Origin: JAKAVN01 sp963796565
GTDB taxonomy: Bacteria; Desulfobacterota; Binatia; Binatales; Binataceae
Length of the DNA stretch: 64,000 nucleotides
Direction: 5' to 3'
Assembly: GCA_963796565.1 (NCBI GenBank)
Contig: CAWCMA010000013.1
Coordinates: forward strand, 102,305 to 166,304
The notes under the pieces were generated by a model, which made no database searches, was not told the origin of the DNA, and was given only the letters and a program-made list of their open reading frames with translations. Shown here one piece after another: positions 8,077 to 17,323 of the stretch. Position numbers and translations under genes: made by a program. The stretch's first letter is position 1; each line of letters begins with the position of its first letter.

Positions 8077-8766
8077 ATGCGATGCTCCGCGATAATAGTC
8101 GCCGCCGGAAGCGGGATGCGGCTTAAGCTGGACGCCCCGAAGGCTTTCGTACCGCTCGGCGGGCGGCCGCTGCTTCACTATTCCCTGCGCGTCATTGCCG
8201 CACTCGCGGCGATCGGCGAGGCGGTGGTCACGGTGCCGGCTGGGATGGAACGGCAGGCCCGCGCCGAAGTCGAGCGCGCCGGGGTGGAAATCCCGGTCAA
8301 GCTGGTCGCGGGCGGCGCCGAGCGCCGGGATTCGGTGCGAATCGCCCTTGGGATCACCAGTGCGGAGAGCGAAGTCGTCGTGGTGCATGATGCGGCTCGC
8401 CCGTTCGCGACGCCCGCGCTGTTCGCCGCCTGTATCGACGCGACGCGGCGTGCCGACGGAGCAATCGCCGCGATCGCGGTCGCGGATACGCTCAAGCGCA
8501 CGGATGGCCGCACGATCGCAGCGACAGTTGCGCGCGACGGGCTATGGCAGGCGCAAACGCCGCAGGCCTTCAGACGCCGGAAGCTCGTCGAGGCGCACGA
8601 CCGCGCGCTGCGCGAGCGATGGGCCGCGACGGACGACGCGGAACTGATAGAGCGATGCGGTGGGCGGGTCGAGGTGGTCGAAAGCTCGGCCATCAATCTG
8701 AAGATCACGACGCCGGCCGACCTCGAAATCGCCGAGGCGCTGGCGGTACGGATCTTCGCGCGCTAG
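8077..8766 (+). CDS. ispD: 2-C-methyl-D-erythritol 4-phosphate cytidylyltransferase
   Basis: A 229-residue MEP-pathway enzyme that joins CTP and methylerythritol phosphate to give CDP-ME. The N-terminal CTP-binding loop is VAAGSGMRLKLDAPKAF at residues 8-24, with the conserved Arg and PK. VVHDAARPF near residue 105 and QTPQAFRR further on are also conserved. The ATG at 8077 was chosen because the upstream in-frame sequence (from 7990) is Arg/Cys-rich and precedes the family's normal start. IspF is not adjacent. The stop codon overlaps that of the convergent larE. IspH of the same pathway is at 36194. Confidence 0.95.
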   Translation: MRCSAIIVAAGSGMRLKLDAPKAFVPLGGRPLLHYSLRVIAALAAIGEAVVTVPAGMERQARAEVERAGVEIPVKLVAGGAERRDSVRIALGITSAESEVVVVHDAARPFATPALFAACIDATRRADGAIAAIAVADTLKRTDGRTIAATVARDGLWQAQTPQAFRRRKLVEAHDRALRERWAATDDAELIERCGGRVEVVESSAINLKITTPADLEIAEALAVRIFAR

Positions 8767-9662
8767 CGAACGCCGGGAGAATCGGCAGAATTGGACGGAC
8801 CCGCTGTCGCCATGCCCTCGTTGAGCGAGCCCGAGCGGAAACCCTTCAGATCGACGGTCACGAAGCGAAACCCAAGCTTGCGCAGCTCGCGATCCACGCT
8901 TTCGCGCGTCGCTGGTTCGAGCAGCCGCGCAATGTCTCGTTGCTCGATTTCCAGCCGCGCGATCTCGCCATGATGGCGCACGCGCGCGACCCGAAAGCCC
9001 ATCGCATGCAAAAGCTGCTCGCCGCGCTCGACCTGTTCGAGCCCCTCCGGAGTAATTCGCGTCCCATAAGGAAACCGCGACGAGAGGCAGGGCGAGGCCG
9101 GCCGATCCCACGTCGGCAGTCCGAGCGCGCGCGACAGCTCGCGAATTTCGGCCTTGGTCAATTCGGCCTCGACCAGCGGATGACGCACGCGCTTTTCGCC
9201 GGCGGCTTTGATACCGGGGCGATAGTCGTGCAGGTCGTCCAAGTTGAGTCCGTCGACGATCTCTTCGATTCCTAATTCCGCCGCCTTGGCCTCGCAGACC
9301 GTAAAAAGGTTGTGCTTGCACAGGTAGCATCGGTTGAGCGGATTCTCGGCGTAGCCGGGGACGTCGAGTTCGTTGGAGTCGACGACCAGGTGGCGCGCAC
9401 CGATCGTTTGCGCCATCTCCAGCGCCGAACGCCGGTCGTCGTCGGGCATCGTCGGCGAAGTGGTGGTGAGCGCGAGCATCCGCGCGCCAAGAACGTCGTG
9501 GGCGACGCGCAGGACGAAAGTCGAATCGACACCGCCCGAGAACGCGACCATCACCGAGCGCATCGGCGCGAAAATTCCGCACAGGCGTTCGAGCTTGAGC
9601 GCAAGCTCCGCGCTCAGTCCGATCTTGGCCATCTCGCCGATCTTTCCGATCTTGGCGCTCAT
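8763..9662 (-). CDS. larE: LarE-like ATP-dependent sacrificial sulfur transferase
   Basis: A 299-residue PP-loop enzyme. LarE adenylates a nicotinate-derived precursor and donates sulfur from its own cysteine during nickel-pincer cofactor synthesis. The PP-loop SGGVDST is at 42-48, NRCYLCK at 110-116, and the donor cysteine is the Cys192 in PASPCLSSRFPYG, the position known as Cys176 in Lactobacillus plantarum LarE. The start is the ATG overlapping the cysK stop as ATGA, so translation is probably coupled; an upstream ATG inside cysK was rejected. No larA, larB or larC is in the window, so another thiolation target remains possible. Confidence 0.85.
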   Translation of the reverse strand: MSAKIGKIGEMAKIGLSAELALKLERLCGIFAPMRSVMVAFSGGVDSTFVLRVAHDVLGARMLALTTTSPTMPDDDRRSALEMAQTIGARHLVVDSNELDVPGYAENPLNRCYLCKHNLFTVCEAKAAELGIEEIVDGLNLDDLHDYRPGIKAAGEKRVRHPLVEAELTKAEIRELSRALGLPTWDRPASPCLSSRFPYGTRITPEGLEQVERGEQLLHAMGFRVARVRHHGEIARLEIEQRDIARLLEPATRESVDRELRKLGFRFVTVDLKGFRSGSLNEGMATAGPSNSADSPGVR

Positions 9663-10594
9663 ATACCCTCGGCCTGGAAAAGATCGGTCGTGAGATAGCG
9701 TTCGCCGGTATCGCAGAAAATCGTCGCGACGACCTTGCCACGCCCAAGGCGCTTTGCCACTCGCAGCGCCGCGCAGCACGCCGCGCCCGATGAAATCCCG
9801 ACCAGCAAGCCCTCTTCGCGCGCGAGGCGCCGCGAATGAAGCGTCGCCTCCTCGTCGCTCACCGCGATGATTTCGTCATAGACCGTGGTGTCGAGATTTT
9901 CCGGCACGAAGCCGGCGCCGATCCCCTGGATTTTGTGGAAGCCAGCCTCGCCGCCCGACAGCACCGGAGAATTTTTCGGCTCGACCGCCACGATCAGCGG
10001 ACGGCCGCCGAAGTGCTCGCGCAGGTAGCGGCCGACGCCGGTGATGGTGCCACCGGTACCGACGCCCGCCACGAACGCGTCGATACGCTCGAGCTGGCCG
10101 GCCAATTCGGGGCCGGTGGTCGCGTAATGGACGTTGGGATTGGCGTGGTTCTTGAACTGTTGCGGCATGAAGTAGCCGGGGTTGTCGCGCACCAGCTCCT
10201 GCGCCTTGGCGATCGCGCCATGCATCCCGCGGGTGTCCGGCGTCAGCACCAGGCGCGCCCCATACGCCGCCAACAACGAGCGTCGCTCCTCGCTCATGGT
10301 ATCGGGCATCGTCAGCATAAGCTGATAGCCTTTGACGGCAGCCACCAACGCAAGGCCGATTCCGGTGTTGCCCGAAGTCGGCTCGACGATAGTATCGCCG
10401 GGCTTGAGCCGTCCCTCGCGCTCCGCCGCCTCGACCATCGCGACGCAGATCCTGTCCTTGACGCTGCCGCCCGGGTTGAAGCTCTCGAGCTTCGCCCAGA
10501 CTTCGGCGTCGTCCTTGTCCGGCAGGCGATTGAGGCGCACCACTGGAGTGTGACCGATGAGTTCGAGCGGCGAGCGCGCAACGCTGTTCGGCAT
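9659..10594 (-). CDS. cysK: Cysteine synthase A (O-acetylserine sulfhydrylase)
   Basis: A 311-residue PLP enzyme that makes cysteine from O-acetylserine and sulfide. The PLP lysine is K46 in NPGGSVKDR. SGNTG, binding the substrate carboxylate, is at 74-78, and the PLP phosphate loop GTGGTITG lies near residue 175. SSGAA near 265 completes the cofactor site. Length fits CysK rather than CysM or cystathionine beta-synthase. It is the first gene of a two-gene unit with larE, overlapping by 4 bases. The divergent glycosyltransferase gene begins close by. Confidence 0.96.
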   Translation of the reverse strand: MPNSVARSPLELIGHTPVVRLNRLPDKDDAEVWAKLESFNPGGSVKDRICVAMVEAAEREGRLKPGDTIVEPTSGNTGIGLALVAAVKGYQLMLTMPDTMSEERRSLLAAYGARLVLTPDTRGMHGAIAKAQELVRDNPGYFMPQQFKNHANPNVHYATTGPELAGQLERIDAFVAGVGTGGTITGVGRYLREHFGGRPLIVAVEPKNSPVLSGGEAGFHKIQGIGAGFVPENLDTTVYDEIIAVSDEEATLHSRRLAREEGLLVGISSGAACCAALRVAKRLGRGKVVATIFCDTGERYLTTDLFQAEGI

Positions 10595-10661
10595 GCCGCG
10601 ATTTTAGCCGTATTCGCCCCCGTTTTGCGACCGTCATGTGCACTGCATAGACTCGTTGGCG

Positions 10662-11729
10662 ATGGTGTCGGGGATGGCATCGAAAACCGCGGAGCAGAGC
10701 GCGCGCGTGGAGCGCGTGCTGGTCATCTTTCCGGGCGCGCTCGGCGACCTGGTATGTTTTGGTCCGGCGCTCCGCGCGTTGGCGCGGCGCCATCATGAGG
10801 CGAAGCTCGAGTTGATGGCGCGCGAGGAACTGGCGCGCTTCGCCGTCGCTCGTATTGGAATCGCGGGAATTGAAACCGCACGCGGTGATTTGCCATCACC
10901 CTCGCCAGGTTGTTCACGAGCTCATTCAGATTCACGAGCTCATTCACGAGCGCATTCAATAGACCGGCGCGAGGTCGCCGCCCTCTTCGCCCAACCATCC
11001 AACCTCATCCAGGACGTTACCGAGGCGGCGCGATTTTTTCGCCCCTTTTCGCGCATCTATTCGTTCTTCGCCGCCGACGACGCGCGCTTTCACCAAGCGC
11101 TCGAAGCCGCCGCCACGCCCGCAGCCGTCAGCTTCCACGCCTTTCGTCCCGCAGGCGCCGGCCACGTCGCCGCCGGCTACCTCGACGAGATAGGCGAGCG
11201 CGGCGCGCCGTCAGACGGAGCGCTACTTGACGGACATATCGACGTGCTGCCGGACGATATCGCGCAGGCGCGGCAGGCGCTCACCCGCCTCGGTCTCGGC
11301 GACGCGCGCGTCGTGCTGGTCTTTCCCGGCAGCGGAGGTGCGCATAAGAACTGGCCCGCGGAGAACTTCGCGGCGCTCGCGAGCGCGCTCCCGCCGCCGA
11401 TGCGTGCGCTGGTGGTGCTCGGCCCGGCGGAGGGCGCGATCGAGCCGGTCTTGATGCCGCTCATGCTGGCACGCGGGATTGCGTGGCTTCGCGATCAGCC
11501 GCTCGGCACGATAGCCGGGTTGGCGCGCCTTGCGGCCGCCTTCGTCGGCAATGATTCGGGCATGTCGCATCTGGCGGCGGCCGCGGGCGCGCCCGGAGTG
11601 GCAATCTTCGGGCCTACCGATCCTGACCGCTGGCGTCCGCTGGGGCGCGTCAAAGTTGTGCGGGCTCTGAAGCTTGCCGAATTGACGCCCGCAGACGTGG
11701 CGTCGGCACTGAAGGAAATAACCAGATGA
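10662..11729 (+). CDS. Glycosyltransferase family 9 (heptosyltransferase-like)
   Basis: About 355 residues, ADP-heptose:LPS heptosyltransferase-like, predicted to add a sugar to lipopolysaccharide core at the inner membrane. The N-terminal Rossmann motif is VLVIFPGALGDLVCFGPAL; the C-terminal domain has VFPGSGGAHKNWPAE for nucleotide-sugar binding and FVGNDSGMSHLAAAAGAP, the family signature, then GPTDPDRW. Starts at GTG 10638, ATG 10662 or ATG 10674 are possible. Odd: bases 10914-10966 are a tandem repeat giving a Ser-Arg-Ala-His-Ser repeated segment between the N-terminal strand pairs, which is not part of the usual fold. Confidence 0.85.
   Translation: MVSGMASKTAEQSARVERVLVIFPGALGDLVCFGPALRALARRHHEAKLELMAREELARFAVARIGIAGIETARGDLPSPSPGCSRAHSDSRAHSRAHSIDRREVAALFAQPSNLIQDVTEAARFFRPFSRIYSFFAADDARFHQALEAAATPAAVSFHAFRPAGAGHVAAGYLDEIGERGAPSDGALLDGHIDVLPDDIAQARQALTRLGLGDARVVLVFPGSGGAHKNWPAENFAALASALPPPMRALVVLGPAEGAIEPVLMPLMLARGIAWLRDQPLGTIAGLARLAAAFVGNDSGMSHLAAAAGAPGVAIFGPTDPDRWRPLGRVKVVRALKLAELTPADVASALKEITR
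10914..10966 (+). repeat. 12-base tandem repeat inside the GT9 gene
   Basis: Copies of TTCACGAGCTCA occur at about 10914, 10931 and, with one change, 10943, followed by a partial copy. The frame is kept, adding a short SRAHS-type repeat to the protein. Confidence 0.7.
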
Positions 11730-11819
11730 CGGGAATATTCGGGCGCGAGGAAAATGCGGCGCCGCGATAGATGCGATAGAAGGTCCCGATGGTTACATTT
11801 CAGCCTGAGCGGGGTCGCG

Positions 11820-11848
11820 TTGACTGGAAAAATCGCCCGGCGTAGCCT
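11820..11848 (+). promoter_or_regulatory. Candidate promoter for htpX
   Basis: TTGACT at 11820-11825 and TAGCCT at 11843-11848 are spaced by 17 bases, in the 197-base gap before htpX. A second weaker pair (TTGATT with AAATAC) lies about 40 bases downstream, so the true start site is uncertain. Confidence 0.3.
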
Positions 11849-11926
11849 CAAGTGGGCGTTGATTTAGTCCACGACGTGCTCAAATACTTTTTGATTTGCT
11901 GAATTCTTCACCTCGACAAGGAATCT

Positions 11927-12793
11927 ATGGGTAGCGCCATCAAGACCACGATATTGCTCGGCGCGCTGACCGGGCTCCTGATACTTATCGGAGGCGTGTT
12001 CGGCGGACGCGCCGGCGCCGAGTTAGCCTTCGTCATCGCGCTGGCGATGAATTTCTTCAGCTACTGGTTCTCGGACAAGCTGGTGCTGCGAGCGTACAGC
12101 GCGCAGGAGCTCGACGCCGCGGCGGCGCCGGAGCTTTACTCGATCGTCCAGGAGCTGGCGCACGAGGCGCATATCCCGGTGCCGCGGATGTACATGATCG
12201 ACACCGACACGCCCAACGCGTTCGCCACCGGACGCAATCCCAATCACGCCGCTGTCGCCGTGACGCGCGGAATACTGCGGATTTGCAGCCGCGACGAGCT
12301 CAAGGGCGTACTCGGCCACGAGCTCTCCCACGTGATCAATCGCGACATCCTGACCAGCTCGATCGCGGCGACCCTAGCCGGCGCGATCATGATTCTGGCC
12401 TCGATGGCGCGATGGGGCGCGATTTTCGGCGGCTTCGGAGGCGGCGGCGACGACGACCGGCGCGGCGGAATGATCGAGCTGCTCCTGATGGCGTTCCTGG
12501 CACCGCTGGCGGCGTCGCTGATCCAGCTCGCGGTATCGCGCACGCGCGAATACCAGGCCGACGCCAGCGGCGCTCGTCTCACCCATCATCCGCTCTTCCT
12601 GGCGAGCGCGCTGCGCAAGCTGGAGGCCGCCAACGAACGCATGCCGATGGACTCGGGGCCCGCGACCGCCCATCTGTTCATCGTCAATCCGCTGAGCGCG
12701 CGGGGTTTGATGAGCAAGCTCTTTTCAACCCATCCGCCGCTCGAAGAGCGCATCCGGCGCCTCGAGCACATGGCGAGCACAGAGGTGGTCTAG
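11927..12793 (+). CDS. htpX: Membrane zinc protease HtpX (M48)
   Basis: A 288-residue inner-membrane metalloprotease for misfolded membrane proteins. Two N-terminal membrane helices occupy about residues 5-50. The zinc site HELSH is at 131-135 with the third ligand, Glu, in SRTREYQAD near residue 208. Two further hydrophobic segments around 145-165 and 180-200 flank a Gly/Asp-rich cytosolic loop (GGFGGGGDDDRRGG). STHPPLEERIRRLE at the C-terminus is the M48 signature. An AAGGA ribosome site precedes the ATG. The DUF1844 gene follows 4 bases after the stop, suggesting one operon through htrA. Confidence 0.95.
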   Translation: MGSAIKTTILLGALTGLLILIGGVFGGRAGAELAFVIALAMNFFSYWFSDKLVLRAYSAQELDAAAAPELYSIVQELAHEAHIPVPRMYMIDTDTPNAFATGRNPNHAAVAVTRGILRICSRDELKGVLGHELSHVINRDILTSSIAATLAGAIMILASMARWGAIFGGFGGGGDDDRRGGMIELLLMAFLAPLAASLIQLAVSRTREYQADASGARLTHHPLFLASALRKLEAANERMPMDSGPATAHLFIVNPLSARGLMSKLFSTHPPLEERIRRLEHMASTEVV

Positions 12794-12797
12794 GCAG

Positions 12798-13352
12798 ATG
12801 CCATCAGAGGACGAGAGTTCCAAGGGCTTCAAGATCCAGGACCGGCGGCGGTTCTCGGCCGAGGGCGAACTGAAGCCCGAATTCAGCGGCGCCGAAGAGC
12901 CCGCCGTCGCGAAGCCGGAGGCGCCGCCTCCCGGCGCTCGTCCGTCGCACGGCGCCGGCGCGCCCGAGCCCGCGCAGCCCCACCAGCAGCAGGAAGCGGC
13001 GGCCTCGCAGCCGCAGCAGGCGGCTGCGGCCGAGGGCTACGCCGCCGCGCGATCGACGGCCGGCGCCGAAGCGCATCCGTTGGAGATGGGGGCGGAAGCG
13101 GCGGAGATCAACTTTAGCGCTTTCCTGATGAGCCTCTCGACCGAAGCACTGGTGCATCTGGGCGAGATGGCCGACCCGGCCGGCGGTCAGGGGCAGCGCG
13201 ACCTGGCGATGGCGCAGCAGCTTATCGATATCCTTGGAATGTTGCGGGAGAAAACCCGGGGCAACCTCGAGCGCGACGAGCAGGGCCTGCTCGACGCGAT
13301 TCTCTTTGACCTCAGAATGAAATACGTTGAGATCGCTCGCCGGAACGGCTGA
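12798..13352 (+). CDS. DUF1844 domain protein
   Basis: A 184-residue soluble protein. Residues 1-95 are low-complexity, rich in Ala, Glu, Pro and Gln, with a basic start FKIQDRRRFSAEGEL. The C-terminal 85 residues match DUF1844 by pattern: NFSAFLMSLSTEALVHLGE, then LAMAQQLIDILGMLREKTRG and a closing LLDAILFDLRMKYVEI. The family's function is unknown, and the protein is often encoded near housekeeping genes. Here it sits between the membrane protease htpX and the periplasmic protease htrA, on the same strand with tiny gaps, so co-transcription is likely. Confidence 0.88.
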   Translation: MPSEDESSKGFKIQDRRRFSAEGELKPEFSGAEEPAVAKPEAPPPGARPSHGAGAPEPAQPHQQQEAAASQPQQAAAAEGYAAARSTAGAEAHPLEMGAEAAEINFSAFLMSLSTEALVHLGEMADPAGGQGQRDLAMAQQLIDILGMLREKTRGNLERDEQGLLDAILFDLRMKYVEIARRNG

Positions 13353-13379
13353 TTCGCCTGGGTCCGGGTCAGCGTGCGA

Positions 13380-14852
13380 ATGCCTTCTAAGTTCGGGAAC
13401 GTCGCCATTCTCTGTTTAGCGGCGGTGATACTGCTGTTGTGCGGACCTGCCGCACCGCGCGCCTTGGCCGATCAATTCTGGCTCGAGCTTACCTCGTCGA
13501 GCACGTCCAAAGCCGAAACCCTGCCGGACTTCGTCGCGCTGGCGGATAAACTGGGCCCCACCGTGGTGAATATCTCCACCGAGCAGGCCGGGCCGGCAGC
13601 CTCCGAGGGCGGGGGCGATGACGGAGATGGTGGCAACGACGGCGGTGGTAATGAGGGCGGTGGCAACCAGCCGTTCAACGAGTTCGGCGAGCCGTTTGGC
13701 GAGCCGCACGGCCATAGCCTGGGCTCCGGCTTCATCGTCAATGCGGCCGGCTACATCCTTACCAATGACCACGTGGTCGAAAACAGCCGCCAGATCATCG
13801 TCACCACCAAGGACGGCAACCAGTACAGGGCCTCGGTAATCGGGCGCGACGCCAAAACCGACATCGCGCTGCTGAAAATCAAGGCCAGGCACGATTTGCC
13901 CGTGGCGCCGCTGGGCGACTCCGACGAAGTGAAAGTCGGCCAGTGGGTGATGACCATCGGTGACCCCTTCGGTTTCGACCATACCGTCACCGCCGGTATC
14001 GTCAGCGCCAAGGGCCGCTTCATCCCGGGCAACTACGACGAGTTCATCCAGACCGACGCCGCGATCAACCCGGGGAACTCGGGCGGTCCGCTGATCAATA
14101 TCCGCGGCGAGGTGGTGGGCGTGAACTCGGCGATTTTCACCCGCACCGGTTCCAATACCGGGATCGGCTTCGCCATCCCGGTCAATCTGGTCAAGGAAGA
14201 GCTGCCGCAGTTGCGCGATCATGGCCAGGTGGTGCGCGGATGGCTCGGAATCTACGTGCAGCGGGTGACGCCGGCGATCGCCGACTCGATGGGGCTGGAG
14301 GAGCCGCGCGGCGCGCTGGTCGCCGAAGTGCTGAGCGAGGGGCCGGCCAAGTCTGCCGGAGTCAAACGGGGCGACGTGATCGCGGCCTACAATGGCACGC
14401 CGATCGGAGACTCGCGCGAGCTGCCGCTGATGGTCGCACGCACGCCGCTCGGCCATAGCGCGATGCTCAGGATCGTACGCGACAAAAAGTACCTCGAACT
14501 GCCGGTTACGATTACCGCTTCGCGCGAGACTCGCGTCGCATCGGCCGCCAAACAGCCACCCAAAGGGTCGGCGCCGTTCGGCCTCACCGTCAAGGACCTC
14601 GATCCCAAGCTCGCGCACGACATGGGGCTGGGCCGGAGCAAGGGAGTGGTGGTGTATTCGGTGCGGCCCGGCAGCCCGGCCGATGCGGCCGGCATGCGCT
14701 CGCGCGACATCATCGTCGAGATCAACCGCCAAAGCGTCGGCAACGTCGAGGCCTACCAGCGCGCAATCAAGTCGGGCGGCGGCAAGGCGGTATTGCTTCT
14801 GATTAAGCGTCACAACAACACCGTCTTCGTGCCGCTCGAACCGGAGAGCTAG
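13380..14852 (+). CDS. Do-like periplasmic serine protease (HtrA/DegP family)
   Basis: About 490 residues; the start is ATG 13380 or GTG 13374. A signal peptide ends near residue 30 (APRALA-DQ). The trypsin-like domain has the triad His131 (LTNDHVV), Asp161 (KTDIALLKI) and Ser234 (NPGNSGGPL). Two PDZ domains follow, at about 275-375 and 390-485. It degrades or refolds damaged periplasmic proteins. Odd: residues 75-97 are an Asp/Gly/Asn-rich linker just before the protease core, where DegP has its LA loop region. It is 28 bases after the DUF1844 gene and 65 bases before the PBP gene. Confidence 0.95.
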   Translation: MPSKFGNVAILCLAAVILLLCGPAAPRALADQFWLELTSSSTSKAETLPDFVALADKLGPTVVNISTEQAGPAASEGGGDDGDGGNDGGGNEGGGNQPFNEFGEPFGEPHGHSLGSGFIVNAAGYILTNDHVVENSRQIIVTTKDGNQYRASVIGRDAKTDIALLKIKARHDLPVAPLGDSDEVKVGQWVMTIGDPFGFDHTVTAGIVSAKGRFIPGNYDEFIQTDAAINPGNSGGPLINIRGEVVGVNSAIFTRTGSNTGIGFAIPVNLVKEELPQLRDHGQVVRGWLGIYVQRVTPAIADSMGLEEPRGALVAEVLSEGPAKSAGVKRGDVIAAYNGTPIGDSRELPLMVARTPLGHSAMLRIVRDKKYLELPVTITASRETRVASAAKQPPKGSAPFGLTVKDLDPKLAHDMGLGRSKGVVVYSVRPGSPADAAGMRSRDIIVEINRQSVGNVEAYQRAIKSGGGKAVLLLIKRHNNTVFVPLEPES

Positions 14853-14917
14853 GCGATGCACGGCTGCGGGCAAGCGCCGGGCGCCAACGCGCGGACGGCC
14901 AGGCGCTTTTGGCCGCG

Positions 14918-17323
14918 ATGAAGCGCGCGCTCAAAATAGTGCTGTTCGGCGCCTGCGCCATCCTGCTTTTCGCCTTGCCGCCGGCGATCTACGAATTCCT
15001 GAGCTACTACCACGCGCTGCAGAACGAAGTCGTCACCCGCTTTTCCGGCAAGCGCTGGAATATCCCTTCGCGTATCTACTCGGATTCCTGCTTCGTCTAT
15101 CCGGGCCAGAGCCTCGACGACCTCGGCTTCTTCCAACGCCTGGCGCGCCTGAACTACCATCGCGTCGCCCCGGGCCAGCTCTCTTCGCGCGGCGAGTATT
15201 CGCTGGATGAAAAGAAGCATCGGCTGACCGTTTTTCTGCACGGCTTCGCGTATCCATATTCCGATTTCCCGGGCGAGGCGGTCGAAATGACCCTGGGGCC
15301 GCACAACACGGTGCTCGCGATGCGCAATCCGCTCGACGGTAAGGCGCTGTTCTCGGCGGAGCTCGAGCCGGAGCTGATCAGCGGAATTTTCCAGGGTAGT
15401 TGGCAGCAGCGCCGCCTGGTGCCGCTCAAGCAGATTCCGCAAGCCCTCATCTATGCGATCCTCGCCGCCGAGGACCATCGCTTCTACGAGCATCACGGCA
15501 TCGACGTGGTCCGCACTGCCAAGGCCGCCTGGGTCGACTTCGTCGCGCATCGCGTGCGCCAGGGCGGCTCGACTCTGACCCAGCAGTTGATGAAAAACTT
15601 TTTCCTCACCAGCAAGCGCGATTGGCGGCGCAAGGTCAAAGAGGCGCTGATGGCCTACATCGCCGAGCGCCAGTACTCCAAAGACCAGATCCTGGAGAAC
15701 TACATCAACGACATCTATCTGGGGCAGCGCGGCCAGGAGGGAATCTACGGAGTCTGGGAAGCCTCCGAGTTCTACTTTTCCAAGGAGCCGCGCGATCTGA
15801 CCATCGGCGAGATGGCGACGATCGCCGGGATGATAAGCTCACCCAACCGCCTCAATCCGCTGCACCATCCCGAGCTCGCCGAGCAGCGGCGCAACGAAGT
15901 GCTGGGCCTGATGCTCGCCGACGGCTACATCAGCAAAGCCGCCTACGACAGCGCCGCCACCGAGCCGTTGCATCCGCGCGAGGTCTTCACCGAAAATAAC
16001 GACGCGCCCTACTTCGTTGACTACGTCAAGCATGAGCTCGCCGAGCGCTATCCGCCCGAGGTGCTCGCCGGCGAGGGGCTGAGAATCTTCACCTCGCTCG
16101 ACGTGCATGCCCAGAAGCTCGCCGAAAAGGCGGTGCGCGGCAACCTCGACGATCTCGAGGCGCGCCACGCCTCGTTGCGGCGCAAGGAAAAGAAAGATCA
16201 ACTCGAAGAGGCGCTGATCGCGGTCGAGCCGCAGAGCGGCAAGATTCGCGTGATGGTGGGCGGTCGCGACTACCGCGAAAGCCAGTTCAACCGCATCACC
16301 CAGGCCAAGCGCCAGCCGGGCTCGGCCTTCAAGCCCATCACCTACCTGGCCGCGCTGCAGGAAACGCTCGAAGGCGGCCCCCTGCATTTCCTGCCGACCA
16401 CTTATATCGACGACACCCAGTTCACCTGGACCTATGGCAACATGAGCTGGAGCCCCAAGAACTACAAGGACCGCTACTTCGGCCGCGTCACGCTCGAGTT
16501 CGCACTCGAGGAGTCGCTCAACTCGGCGACCTCGCGCCTGGCCAACCAGATCGGCCTTGACCGGGTGCGTGCGATGGCGGCGAAGATGGGCTTTGGCGAT
16601 TTGCCCCCGTACCCGTCGATCGTTCTGGGCGGAATCGAGGTCACGCCGATGCAGATCGCACAAGCCTATTCCATCCTGGCCGACTACGGACTCGACGTGC
16701 AGTCTTACGCCGTCACAGCGGTGGTCGATCAGAGCGGCAAAGTGATCGAGGGCCATGAACTGCAGGCGCGCCAGGTGTTGACGCCGCAACTCGCCTACAT
16801 GATGGATTTCATGCTCGAACAGGTCATCAACCACGGCACCGGAGAGGGCGCGCGCAAACGCGGCTTCACCCGTCCCGCGGCGGGCAAGACCGGCACCACC
16901 AACGACTCCAAGGACGCGTGGTTCGCGGGCTTCACGCCCAACCTGCTCGCCGTCGTGTGGACCGGATTCGATCAAAAGGAAGAACTCGGGCTGACCGGCG
17001 CGCAGGCCTCGCTGCCGGCCTGGACCGATTTCATGAAGGCTGCGACGGCCTCGCGGCCGCCGCTGGACTTCGCCCCACCGCCCGGTATCGTAGTGGAGAA
17101 GGTTGACCCGCTGACCGGCTACCTGGCCGGGCCGAATTGTCCGGTGGTGCTGGAGGGTGCGTTTCCGACGGACCTTGCGCCGACGCAGATATGCCCGTTC
17201 CACACTCCGGGCGGCACCACGCGCGCCGTGAACAATCCCGCCGCGCCCGGCGCGCCATCCGTAGCAGGTCACTGGCCACGAGTGCCGAGCGGCGATCCTA
17301 ACGCGAGCGACCCCAACGACTGA
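14918..17323 (+). CDS. Penicillin-binding protein 1B-like (bifunctional, class A)
   Basis: An 801-residue peptidoglycan polymerase and cross-linker. One N-terminal membrane helix occupies about residues 5-30. A PBP1B-type accessory region follows, with the phrases NIPSRIYSD and LARLNYHR. The glycosyltransferase domain (GT51) spans roughly 165-345 with AAEDHRFYEHHGID and GGSTLTQQLMKN. The transpeptidase has SxxK in GSAFKPITY (Ser near 468), SxN in SLNSATSRL near 533 and KTGTTNDSKDAW near 657. The ATG at 14918 is preferred over an upstream TTG. The stop overlaps the start of the TPR gene (TGATG), so the two are probably translated together. Confidence 0.95.
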   Translation: MKRALKIVLFGACAILLFALPPAIYEFLSYYHALQNEVVTRFSGKRWNIPSRIYSDSCFVYPGQSLDDLGFFQRLARLNYHRVAPGQLSSRGEYSLDEKKHRLTVFLHGFAYPYSDFPGEAVEMTLGPHNTVLAMRNPLDGKALFSAELEPELISGIFQGSWQQRRLVPLKQIPQALIYAILAAEDHRFYEHHGIDVVRTAKAAWVDFVAHRVRQGGSTLTQQLMKNFFLTSKRDWRRKVKEALMAYIAERQYSKDQILENYINDIYLGQRGQEGIYGVWEASEFYFSKEPRDLTIGEMATIAGMISSPNRLNPLHHPELAEQRRNEVLGLMLADGYISKAAYDSAATEPLHPREVFTENNDAPYFVDYVKHELAERYPPEVLAGEGLRIFTSLDVHAQKLAEKAVRGNLDDLEARHASLRRKEKKDQLEEALIAVEPQSGKIRVMVGGRDYRESQFNRITQAKRQPGSAFKPITYLAALQETLEGGPLHFLPTTYIDDTQFTWTYGNMSWSPKNYKDRYFGRVTLEFALEESLNSATSRLANQIGLDRVRAMAAKMGFGDLPPYPSIVLGGIEVTPMQIAQAYSILADYGLDVQSYAVTAVVDQSGKVIEGHELQARQVLTPQLAYMMDFMLEQVINHGTGEGARKRGFTRPAAGKTGTTNDSKDAWFAGFTPNLLAVVWTGFDQKEELGLTGAQASLPAWTDFMKAATASRPPLDFAPPPGIVVEKVDPLTGYLAGPNCPVVLEGAFPTDLAPTQICPFHTPGGTTRAVNNPAAPGAPSVAGHWPRVPSGDPNASDPND

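Noticed and set aside
13416..14873. 485-residue minus-strand frame
   Set aside because: Shadow of the HtrA protease gene in high-GC DNA.
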